NCBI GenBank assembly: GCA_937916515.1
Contig: CALFSX010000154.1
Span: forward strand, 1-64,000
DNA from: an uncultured Planctomycetaceae bacterium
GTDB lineage: Bacteria; Planctomycetota; Planctomycetia; Planctomycetales; Planctomycetaceae
DNA length: 64,000 nucleotides
Reading direction: 5' to 3'
The notes under the pieces were generated by a model that was not told the DNA's origin, ran no database searches, and was given only the letters and a program-made list of their open reading frames with translations. Below, in pieces: positions 56,763 through 64,000 of this stretch (positions are counted from its first letter, which is position 1; the number at the start of each line of letters is the position of its first letter). The position numbers and the translations under genes were made by a program.

Positions 56763-57542
56763 TTACGCGGCTTTTTGTTTTCGACGGCGGCTGGTCTTCT
56801 TTTTCAGGCGATATTCAATGGCGTTGCCCTGTTTGCCGCAGATTTCGATGTGGTTCATTTCTCGAAAACAGTAGGCCGCTTTTTGAGCGAGCCAACGCGG
56901 CATTTTTCCTCCCGTGGCAAGGTCAGCCGTGGTAAACACATCCGGCACGGTGACTTCCAGTGCCATCCAAAGGTCTTCAACCGTCTGCAGTGAATACGTG
57001 TGTTGAACTTCCACTAAGGTTCGATCGTGGACACTGTGCTTTCGCCGCCATGATTTGGTTTTGGGCGGCAGGCGTATTTCTTCCTGTTCAGTCAACAGCA
57101 CGTCAAGTTGCAGATTGGGATGCGGAAACGCTTTCGTGAAGTGGACCAGTTCCTGAAAGATCCACGCTAACGTCTGTTTTGCCGGGCTGTAACGACTGCT
57201 GACCGTCTTTCCATTCAGCTTCGCTTTTTTGATCAACTTCTTGCGTGCCGCCAGTGGCTTGACGACAACAACGCTGTGGTTGCATGTGAGGTTGCGGATT
57301 TTGTCACGAATGGCCAGTAGTGAAGCGCACTGAATTTCGATCAAGCGGTCATCGCTATCGATGGCGTCAATTCGATAGCCGTCCAGATCGACTTCGTGCC
57401 GACTGGTGTCTTGCACGTAGTGTGACTTAAGTTGATTATGAATGGTCGTAGCTATCGGAAGCGGCTTCCATGCTGCAGTGTACGATGGGCGTCGGCTGGA
57501 GGAACCGAAAAGTTTGAACGAACAATGATGTTGAAACGTCAT
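56763..57542 (-). CDS. Nuclease-like protein (PD-(D/E)XK pattern) of unknown function
   Basis: The 259-residue basic protein contains HEVDLDGYRIDAIDSDDRLI followed by EIQ near residues 49-71. The D...(E)xQ pattern and the beta-hairpin context resemble PD-(D/E)XK nucleases such as very-short-patch or Holliday-resolvase-like enzymes. The middle has a NLTCNHSVVVVKPLAARKKLI segment. The C-terminal 90 residues (SVHDRTLVEVQHTY onward) could be a winged-helix domain and end in a Lys/Arg-rich tail. This layout may match DUF8091-like proteins, but that is from memory. It lies between the PEP-CTERM and giant-protein genes. DNA binding is inferred, not shown. Confidence 0.6.
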   Translation of the reverse strand: MTFQHHCSFKLFGSSSRRPSYTAAWKPLPIATTIHNQLKSHYVQDTSRHEVDLDGYRIDAIDSDDRLIEIQCASLLAIRDKIRNLTCNHSVVVVKPLAARKKLIKKAKLNGKTVSSRYSPAKQTLAWIFQELVHFTKAFPHPNLQLDVLLTEQEEIRLPPKTKSWRRKHSVHDRTLVEVQHTYSLQTVEDLWMALEVTVPDVFTTADLATGGKMPRWLAQKAAYCFREMNHIEICGKQGNAIEYRLKKKTSRRRKQKAA

Positions 57543-57598
57543 TCCGTGTCAGGTCGCCTGACCTGACTGCCAATCATCATAGTGAAACGCTGCAGCTT

Positions 57599-60500
57599 TC
57601 AGCTAGGCGACTTCACCGCATCATTCCGACTGCTGTAATTTTGCAGCGTCAGCATGAAGTAAATGGCGATGGTGGCTGCAATAAACAAAAGCAGGCTGAC
57701 GGTACGAATGGGGCTCGGAAGACACAGCCCACCTGTGATTCCCACAATGGCCGCCAGCACCAGAATCTGCAGCAGCAGTGACCGCCCGCCTTTTGCTGCA
57801 CTTCTCATGACGAAGACGGCAGCGATAGCACACGCGGCCGCCCATACGACTGCCAGACTGTAATCGACGGCTTGTTTGCTGCGAACGGTCAAGGTCAAAG
57901 ACGCGTTGCCGCCCGTACGCACGAAGTTGTGGCGGGTACCGTCCTCCGGAATCTGAAAGTCCAGTGAAAGCACTCCCTGTGGATCAACGCCCACAACCTG
58001 AAAATCGCCTTGTAAAGCGTTCAAAGTCTGTACTTGAGCTGCTGGTCCGTTCATGCCTTCGATCTGCGATTGAGCTTCTTCGGCAGCATTCAGTGTGCCG
58101 CTTCTGCGAACGCGAGTGAATTCGTCGGGGGCGAATTGCGGGTGAGTTTGCGTTTGTTGTTCTCTAAGTTGCCGTTCGTTCGGTGCTTCCTTTTTCGCAG
58201 GGGCTGCTGGCCTGGGGCCAGTCGACTTCCGACGTTCAAGTAGCTGAGAGCGTGGAGCGTTGGTTCCAGGTTGCCAGTTTCTTGAGTCTTCATTTTTCTG
58301 TTTTGAAGTATCCTGCTTCCCTTTGTCCCCTGCGTTCGAAAGTTCATGACCGGCTGGCTGTTGTTGTTTGTCAGCCAGTTCAGGAAGTGTGAATCGGAAT
58401 TTTTCGAAGGTGTCCAACTTCTGCCCCAGTTGCCCCCCCGAACCGATGTTGGATTGAATCAGTTGTAGACTGTTCGAACTATTGAAGCCGTTCTGCAGAA
58501 TTTCCTGCCTGTCCAGGTATCGATTGGTCGCTGTGCCGTTGTCAAAATACTGGTAGGAATCGACTTGTTGGGAGCTCTGGCTTTCAATGGCAGTGTTCCC
58601 AGCCTGTATGTCCTTCAGAGCCTCGAATTCCTGCAACGAGCTTCTGCGAAGTTCTTCCGACTGCGCTGTGTTACCGCTGAGTGCTTCCAGAACCTGCTGT
58701 TGTTGGTTTAGCCGATCGAGCCATTTTGAATCATTGCCAAAGAGGTTGGCTGAATCTGATCGAGCAGAGTTGACCATCGATTTCAGATTATCCACCGTTG
58801 ATAACAGGATCGCGTCTTCAAAGTCCTGAACGCTGGCTTCAATGACATTTGTTTTTCGAGGGTCGGTTAAGATGCTGGCCCTCCATTCCTGAGGCACATA
58901 AACGCTCCACGTATTTCGTGACACAGTGATGCCGAATTCCGGGAAGTCTCGGAATTCAGGAAACGTCGGTGAAGGAATACTTAAAGACTTGCCCGCAAGG
59001 TCGCCTGGTACAGAAGGCATTGTTCCGGTAATCGCAAATTCCAGATCAAATGGAAGGCAGGATTGTCCGGATTGTGGAATTGGAATCAGATAAAGCGGCT
59101 TTCCGTCCTGGTCTCGTGAAGCAACACGCGTTGGATTTCCGGCGACTCGACAAAACAGAATGCGGCTGTCCTGCGGTAACGAAAACGGTAGAAACTGTCG
59201 AGATTCGTTGCGCACCTGAAGCTTATGAATTGATCGCCAGGTGCCATCCTTGGCAAGGATGGTTGTGTGTGCTGCTAAAGCCACGACTGCCGGAGCGACC
59301 TGCTGACGTTCTGCGTATTTTAACTGCCAGGCAGAATTCGGTTGGTCGGTCTTAAGTCGCCGAATAGCAACGGACTGTTGCAGAAGCCCTTCAGGCAGCT
59401 TTGTTCGGATGTCCGTGGCTGCCACATCGTCTCCATCAGTTTCCACATCCAAAGCCTGCAGCAACCCGGAAGATTGATTCACGATGACCCAAAAATGCGA
59501 TGCTTTGGCTTCATGGCCGGGGAACTCCGGCGGCATCGCCACAATTTGTCTGGATTGTGGAAGTGGCAATGTTGCTGTACCCAGAATGAAGAACTGTTCG
59601 CTGACGGGTTGCTGCAGATGAACCAGAAATTCTACACGTTCACCCACCGTCTTTTTCTGCAGTTGTCGTAGTCCCGGAATTCGAAAATCGAATACGTCAC
59701 TCAGAGATGCTGGCAAAGAGAACGTGAGTTCACGAGTTGCGGCTCCCGCGATTTGCCATTTCATAGTCTGTGTGAGTTCGATCGAAGTTTCCGTGACGTT
59801 TGTGACGGAAACCGATTCTGGTATCAACGACGGAGTTGCCTGCATCAGAGTCAACACGATTGATTGAGGAGATGTTGAATTGCTGACGAACGAAATATCC
59901 GGAGCATCCGATTGCAATTGCAGCACGCGTGGGTCAATCGCGGTTTCGCTGCCGGTTCGTTTCCATGTGTCCGCTGAAGTGCTGGCGATTTTTGAGGCGG
60001 CGTCCAGCCATACGCTTATGTTGCTGACAGCTTCGTCAGCATCCATCACAATCGGGCTGGTGATGCGTGATTCCGTTGTGGCGTTGCTGCGTCCCGATTG
60101 AGCCTGAATTACGGCGTTAATGGTGCCTTGTCGAGTGGTGTTGAACTGGATGTTCAGAATTTTTGTTTTCGAGTCGTCGTCTTCTCGGTTTGTGTAGTAC
60201 CAGTCGGCAAGATCATTGGCGCTAACATCCAACGCGACAAAATCTTCGGGCACAACAATTTCCAATCGACGGCGAGGAGCTCCGGAAATTGTGGCTGTAA
60301 CCAACGTTGTCCAAAGCTGTCGTTGTGATTCCAGTTGAACGCCGCTTAGCATTTTTATCTGCATTCGATCCACCGTGCGGAATGCTCGAACGGAAATCGC
60401 TGCGGGATGACGCGTATATCGCCACGCCAATACTCTTCGAAGTGAATCATCCACGCCCATTGGCAGGTTGCTTTCTGCGGCGTTCATTTGAGCGACACCG

Positions 60501-63500
60501 GATAGTGAATCGACTCGCACTTCCAGTTCTCGCCCCGCAAGAATTGTGATATTGCCAGAATCGCGAGACGCACCTGCGATGGCCAGCACTGGTACATCCA
60601 GTTTTGTGTTGTCGGTTGAAAATGTCTGGTTGCGAAACAGAACCAGATTTGCGTTGGTTTCACCTTCGATTGGTTGTTTGAATTGAATCGTTAACGTGCC
60701 GGGGCTGGCTTCGTTAACTTTCCAACCGGCGATGTCGTTGCCCGAAACTGATTGAACGGCGTAATTTGAAGGTAACGACACTTCAGTTTCTGCAATCTGT
60801 CCCTGACGGCAATTTAGAAAGATTGAGGCCTGAACTGTTAGGCCTGCGTCGCTTAATGTGAGTGCCGAGTTGACGGTTGAGTGGTAAATGACATTCGTTG
60901 AGGCTCTGGAAGTTGACGGTCGCCATTCGATTTTTAATTCGTTGGATGTGGCGATGGGAATAATCAGTTCTTTGCCGTTTCGGCGGAACGTATTGCTGCG
61001 TCCGTTGACTTGAACATCAACGTCGTCTTGCTGAAGTTCAAAAGCAAGTGTCCCTGACGAAACCGGATGAACTGGCAATCGCAATTGGCCGACTGAGTTT
61101 TCAACTGTGGCGGGCACGTCAAAGACAATATCAACAAGGTGCAGCCCTTTGTTTGGAATTCGCACGCTGAAGTGGCCGGAAGGTTTTACGGCGGGGTTCT
61201 TTTCCGTTTGAGGTGGCAGAAGGCTTTGAGTTTGTTGCTGTACGTTCTGGTTGGACTGCTGTTTGATGTCGATTTGTGGCTGAACTGCAGCATTACCAGA
61301 GTTTGGTTCAGCAACCAGAATGGCAGCACTATCGTTTAATGTTGCTGATTGAACTGCAACTTCGCCAATGGGCAGAATGATATTCACAGCGTGATCGGAA
61401 TAACTTTGAATCACATATCTGGCCGTGAATCGCTGAGACCACTGGCTTTCTTTGATCTGCGTTTGTTCAGAGCTTTTGTAAAACGCTGCAACCACTCGAT
61501 CTTGTGCTGCTGCGTTCTTATCGTTGAACTCGTCAGGATTGGCCAGACGATATAGCTTCAGAAATTCCTCTTTTGGCAGGAACACGCGTTCAGCCAATAG
61601 TTCTGATTGCCCTGAATCGTAGGGCAGTACAACGTCAGGGCGAACAGGACTGTTATTAACTTCCTGGGCGATGATGGATCCACCGGTTGACGCTGCCCAG
61701 GCGAATGCAGCGATCGCAACGGTCGTGGATACGTGTTGTTTCAAGCTTTGACGATGGCCGTTGTGACAGCAGCATGTCAACAGCTTACTAATCCAGCAGA
61801 CAATGTAACTGAATATCCAAAGGCAAATGCCGACGCCGGTTCCCAGCCCAAGGCCGTCAACCAGGCTTTGCCACTGATTGGGAACCAGCGGTACAGCGCC
61901 TCCGGTTGCCAGAATCAGCGTCATGGCAAGACTGGTTTTTCTGACTGCCGATTGTGCATTGACCCACAGGCATAGCAGGACGACTGCCGACGCGGCCATC
62001 AGCCGCAAAGCATTCAGGCGGCTGCGTTCCTGCACGATCACCTGAAGAGTACCAGCAGCCGAGCTTCCGCCGATCGATCGGAATTGCATCGAACGATAAT
62101 CGTCTGGTTGGGCCACATCGGCACGCACTGACAAACGCGCGGAGCCGGTGCGTGCCTGCCGAGAAAACGGATCAACACCATTTAATGCCGGGGAATTGCC
62201 GTCTCGGTATATGTAGAAATCATTTGGGTCAGACGCTTGTTGCGGCGCAACTGCTGTGCCAGTGATCGCATTGTTGACGTTCAAGTCTTCCACCTGGTAA
62301 CGGTTTCCATCGGGCTGAGCTGGCGGATTGCCCGGCAGCTGGCTAAATGGATCTGCTGCTCCCATTGGCAGTCCTTCTGCGTAGCCGCCGAGGCCATCTG
62401 TGTCCATGTCTGGCAAGGGAGGGGCAGGGAACGGTGAGTCGGTCGGAGCTCTGTTATAGCGAGCGTCTTCCATCAATTCCCCGGCTTCTTCACGCTCCGT
62501 GCCAAAATGCATATTCGTGCCGCCGCTTATGTTGATACCTAATGCGACGGCGTCTGCTGTTCCGCTTTCTGCATCCGCGTCTTCAGTATAATCGGGGCCG
62601 GCATCGTTGCGCGATGCTCGCCGAGCGGCTTCACGAGACTGTTGAACGGAAGGCAACAACAATGTCATTACTATCAGACCACTCAAAAAAACGCCGCCCA
62701 GAGTTTTCCAGCGCTGCCGAGCGATGAGTGATAATCCTACAAGTAGTGCCAACAGCAACAGACCAATGAAAACGAGTTGTCCGATGGCCGTTTCCAGAGT
62801 TGGCAGGAAAGCCAGAGAAGTCAGAGTTTGCAGAATTCCAGGCTTGTCAAGTTTTTCCTGCGGATGAAATCCTCCTGCTTGCCCAACCAACAACGCGGAC
62901 TTTGGATAGCTGATCTGCCACGTTTGTTCCAAAATGTCGATGGCTGCCGCCTGGCCATGGTCTGTATCGATCGAAAGTTTCAGCGACTGCTGTGTTGTTG
63001 CTCCCAATGCATTGGTTTCATCGTTGTTTGATTCAAACAGAACTTCCAGCACATGAGCTGATGATTCGCTGTTTGGCGGAATGGCGACAAGATAGTCGTC
63101 GCCATCGCGACGCACTTCAATGGCTTCACCGTTAAGAACGGTTGACCAAAGGAATGAGTTATCCAGGTCTGGTAAAGCGAATCTCAGTGTTTGCACTCCC
63201 GCACTACGAAATTGAACCCGACACGCCCGCTGAATTGTGCCGGTTTCGCTTAGTACGCTGACGTTGGCAATGTTCTCACACACCGCTGACGGCACGGATT
63301 GCGTTTTGAACCGAGTTTCTTCGATACTTAGCCGATAGTCCGGTTGAATGAATCGATAAACCAAAGCGATGCGTCGTCCGGAAGTGTCAGCTGGTGGATC
63401 AACCAGGTCGGAGTCTGCTAAAGTCAGCCCTGAAGCGGCGACATCTGCAACGGATGCTTCCAGCTGTTGGTCCGGATGAGCTTCGAACGAAACCAGACCA

Positions 63501-64000
63501 TGCTGTCGAACGGCGTCAACCACTTTGATGAACGGAGCAATCAGTTTTGTGTCATCGGAACGAGGCTGTTGGACGAAGGCTTTCAGAGTCATTGCGCCGG
63601 AAAAACGTTTATCGAACGTTAACTGGATCGATCTTTGGCCGTTCGAAAGCTGGCCGATAGTCTGTTCGACTATCGCAACGCGATCTGGCACGTTTTGTCC
63701 AGGAATTCCCGGTACTTCGCTAATGGATGCCACATCAAAACGAAGTTCGCTGCCGAGGCTTTCTGACGCCAGTAACTGCAATGTGCGCGTGGTGCCGTTC
63801 AGAATGTCGACCGTGACCGTGGCGTCCACCGAAATCTGTCTCGCATCCATCCACGACTTCAACACGGAACGACTTGAAAGTCGAACGGGTTTTCGAACTA
63901 CAGAAAGTGTGCCCGAAAAGTCCTTACCTTGAGTTTCGTAAAGCAGGGTTCCGGCGTTATCCCCAATGGCCGACAGTCCGGAAATTTCCAAAGGAGCGAT
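57599..64000 (-). CDS. Giant multi-domain membrane protein, 5'-truncated by the window
   Basis: At least 2,130 residues are open to the right edge; the TTG at 63991 is only the first possible start in the window, with no stop before the edge. Residue numbers start there. It contains a beta-rich region (about 1-390), two membrane helices (404-424, 431-447) with LLLPSVQQSREAARR at 444-458, and a disordered Pro/Asp/Gly-rich stretch (460-610). Further spans follow (about 662-680, 688-702, 716-735, 754-776). A large beta-rich region (about 780-1750) starts VVLPYDSGQSELLAERVFLP. A Gln-rich coiled or disordered region (about 1800-1980) and two or three C-terminal helices close it. I recognise no enzyme motif. 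Such giants are known in planctomycetes. Confidence 0.85.
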   Translation of the reverse strand: MAPLEISGLSAIGDNAGTLLYETQGKDFSGTLSVVRKPVRLSSRSVLKSWMDARQISVDATVTVDILNGTTRTLQLLASESLGSELRFDVASISEVPGIPGQNVPDRVAIVEQTIGQLSNGQRSIQLTFDKRFSGAMTLKAFVQQPRSDDTKLIAPFIKVVDAVRQHGLVSFEAHPDQQLEASVADVAASGLTLADSDLVDPPADTSGRRIALVYRFIQPDYRLSIEETRFKTQSVPSAVCENIANVSVLSETGTIQRACRVQFRSAGVQTLRFALPDLDNSFLWSTVLNGEAIEVRRDGDDYLVAIPPNSESSAHVLEVLFESNNDETNALGATTQQSLKLSIDTDHGQAAAIDILEQTWQISYPKSALLVGQAGGFHPQEKLDKPGILQTLTSLAFLPTLETAIGQLVFIGLLLLALLVGLSLIARQRWKTLGGVFLSGLIVMTLLLPSVQQSREAARRASRNDAGPDYTEDADAESGTADAVALGINISGGTNMHFGTEREEAGELMEDARYNRAPTDSPFPAPPLPDMDTDGLGGYAEGLPMGAADPFSQLPGNPPAQPDGNRYQVEDLNVNNAITGTAVAPQQASDPNDFYIYRDGNSPALNGVDPFSRQARTGSARLSVRADVAQPDDYRSMQFRSIGGSSAAGTLQVIVQERSRLNALRLMAASAVVLLCLWVNAQSAVRKTSLAMTLILATGGAVPLVPNQWQSLVDGLGLGTGVGICLWIFSYIVCWISKLLTCCCHNGHRQSLKQHVSTTVAIAAFAWAASTGGSIIAQEVNNSPVRPDVVLPYDSGQSELLAERVFLPKEEFLKLYRLANPDEFNDKNAAAQDRVVAAFYKSSEQTQIKESQWSQRFTARYVIQSYSDHAVNIILPIGEVAVQSATLNDSAAILVAEPNSGNAAVQPQIDIKQQSNQNVQQQTQSLLPPQTEKNPAVKPSGHFSVRIPNKGLHLVDIVFDVPATVENSVGQLRLPVHPVSSGTLAFELQQDDVDVQVNGRSNTFRRNGKELIIPIATSNELKIEWRPSTSRASTNVIYHSTVNSALTLSDAGLTVQASIFLNCRQGQIAETEVSLPSNYAVQSVSGNDIAGWKVNEASPGTLTIQFKQPIEGETNANLVLFRNQTFSTDNTKLDVPVLAIAGASRDSGNITILAGRELEVRVDSLSGVAQMNAAESNLPMGVDDSLRRVLAWRYTRHPAAISVRAFRTVDRMQIKMLSGVQLESQRQLWTTLVTATISGAPRRRLEIVVPEDFVALDVSANDLADWYYTNREDDDSKTKILNIQFNTTRQGTINAVIQAQSGRSNATTESRITSPIVMDADEAVSNISVWLDAASKIASTSADTWKRTGSETAIDPRVLQLQSDAPDISFVSNSTSPQSIVLTLMQATPSLIPESVSVTNVTETSIELTQTMKWQIAGAATRELTFSLPASLSDVFDFRIPGLRQLQKKTVGERVEFLVHLQQPVSEQFFILGTATLPLPQSRQIVAMPPEFPGHEAKASHFWVIVNQSSGLLQALDVETDGDDVAATDIRTKLPEGLLQQSVAIRRLKTDQPNSAWQLKYAERQQVAPAVVALAAHTTILAKDGTWRSIHKLQVRNESRQFLPFSLPQDSRILFCRVAGNPTRVASRDQDGKPLYLIPIPQSGQSCLPFDLEFAITGTMPSVPGDLAGKSLSIPSPTFPEFRDFPEFGITVSRNTWSVYVPQEWRASILTDPRKTNVIEASVQDFEDAILLSTVDNLKSMVNSARSDSANLFGNDSKWLDRLNQQQQVLEALSGNTAQSEELRRSSLQEFEALKDIQAGNTAIESQSSQQVDSYQYFDNGTATNRYLDRQEILQNGFNSSNSLQLIQSNIGSGGQLGQKLDTFEKFRFTLPELADKQQQPAGHELSNAGDKGKQDTSKQKNEDSRNWQPGTNAPRSQLLERRKSTGPRPAAPAKKEAPNERQLREQQTQTHPQFAPDEFTRVRRSGTLNAAEEAQSQIEGMNGPAAQVQTLNALQGDFQVVGVDPQGVLSLDFQIPEDGTRHNFVRTGGNASLTLTVRSKQAVDYSLAVVWAAACAIAAVFVMRSAAKGGRSLLLQILVLAAIVGITGGLCLPSPIRTVSLLLFIAATIAIYFMLTLQNYSSRNDAVKSPS

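Overview
The window reads as a chromosomal segment of a planctomycete (phylum Planctomycetota, probably order Planctomycetales). The markers are: a DUF1501 Tat-exported protein, a DUF1559 pseudopilin-like protein, a formylglycine sulfatase, a ThuA-like secreted protein, membrane proteins with an NPYQ-type N-terminus, a tetrahydromethanopterin-pathway gene (beta-RFAP synthase) beside a DUF447 gene, a PEP-CTERM surface protein and one very large multi-domain membrane protein. Genes are loosely packed, with many 100-700 base gaps. I saw no tRNA or rRNA gene, CRISPR array, transposase or prophage.

Layout. 1-8.2 kb: a cupin-like gene, argC-argJ (arginine biosynthesis), a PIN-PhoH ATPase, and glpF-glpK (glycerol uptake and phosphorylation). 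8.2-22 kb: mostly exported or membrane proteins of unknown role (GspG-like, DUF1501, a lipoprotein, NPYQAP membrane protein, ThuA-like, multi-pass membrane protein), plus a VOC protein, a translationally coupled acyltransferase-MFS pair and a beta-lactamase-fold hydrolase. 22-26.6 kb: a RbsD/FucU mutarotase with a TIM-barrel isomerase, hisD and L-threonine aldolase. 26.8-34.9 kb: secreted proteins, a FlgM-like small protein, a sulfatase, a PepSY membrane protein, a Fur-family regulator and a prepilin-peptidase homologue. 35-39.6 kb: glnB and glnD, the PII nitrogen-signalling pair, preceded by a textbook sigma-54 site, then a glycosyltransferase. 39.6-41.1 kb: beta-RFAP synthase and DUF447. 41.2-50.3 kb: bamA, trmH, mscS, queG, a PhyH oxygenase, hisA and hisH. 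50.3-64 kb: a zinc-ribbon membrane protein, DUF1559, an aminotransferase, the Ser/Gly-rich PEP-CTERM protein, a nuclease-like protein, and a giant membrane protein running off the right edge.

Housekeeping functions (Arg, His, Gly/Thr, PII, BamA, TrmH, QueG) are scattered as singletons or pairs, as is usual in this phylum. The most distinctive features are non-coding and architectural. A dispersed intergenic repeat family (at least six copies) carries a conserved core and a GAA-loop hairpin. Two other palindromes look like REP elements. There is a -24/-12 promoter upstream of glnB. BamA has a roughly 160-residue insertion inside its last POTRA domain. The giant protein contains a pseudopilin-like helix in its middle. 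A short reading frame at 27.8-28.0 kb looks like protein but lacks a normal start.
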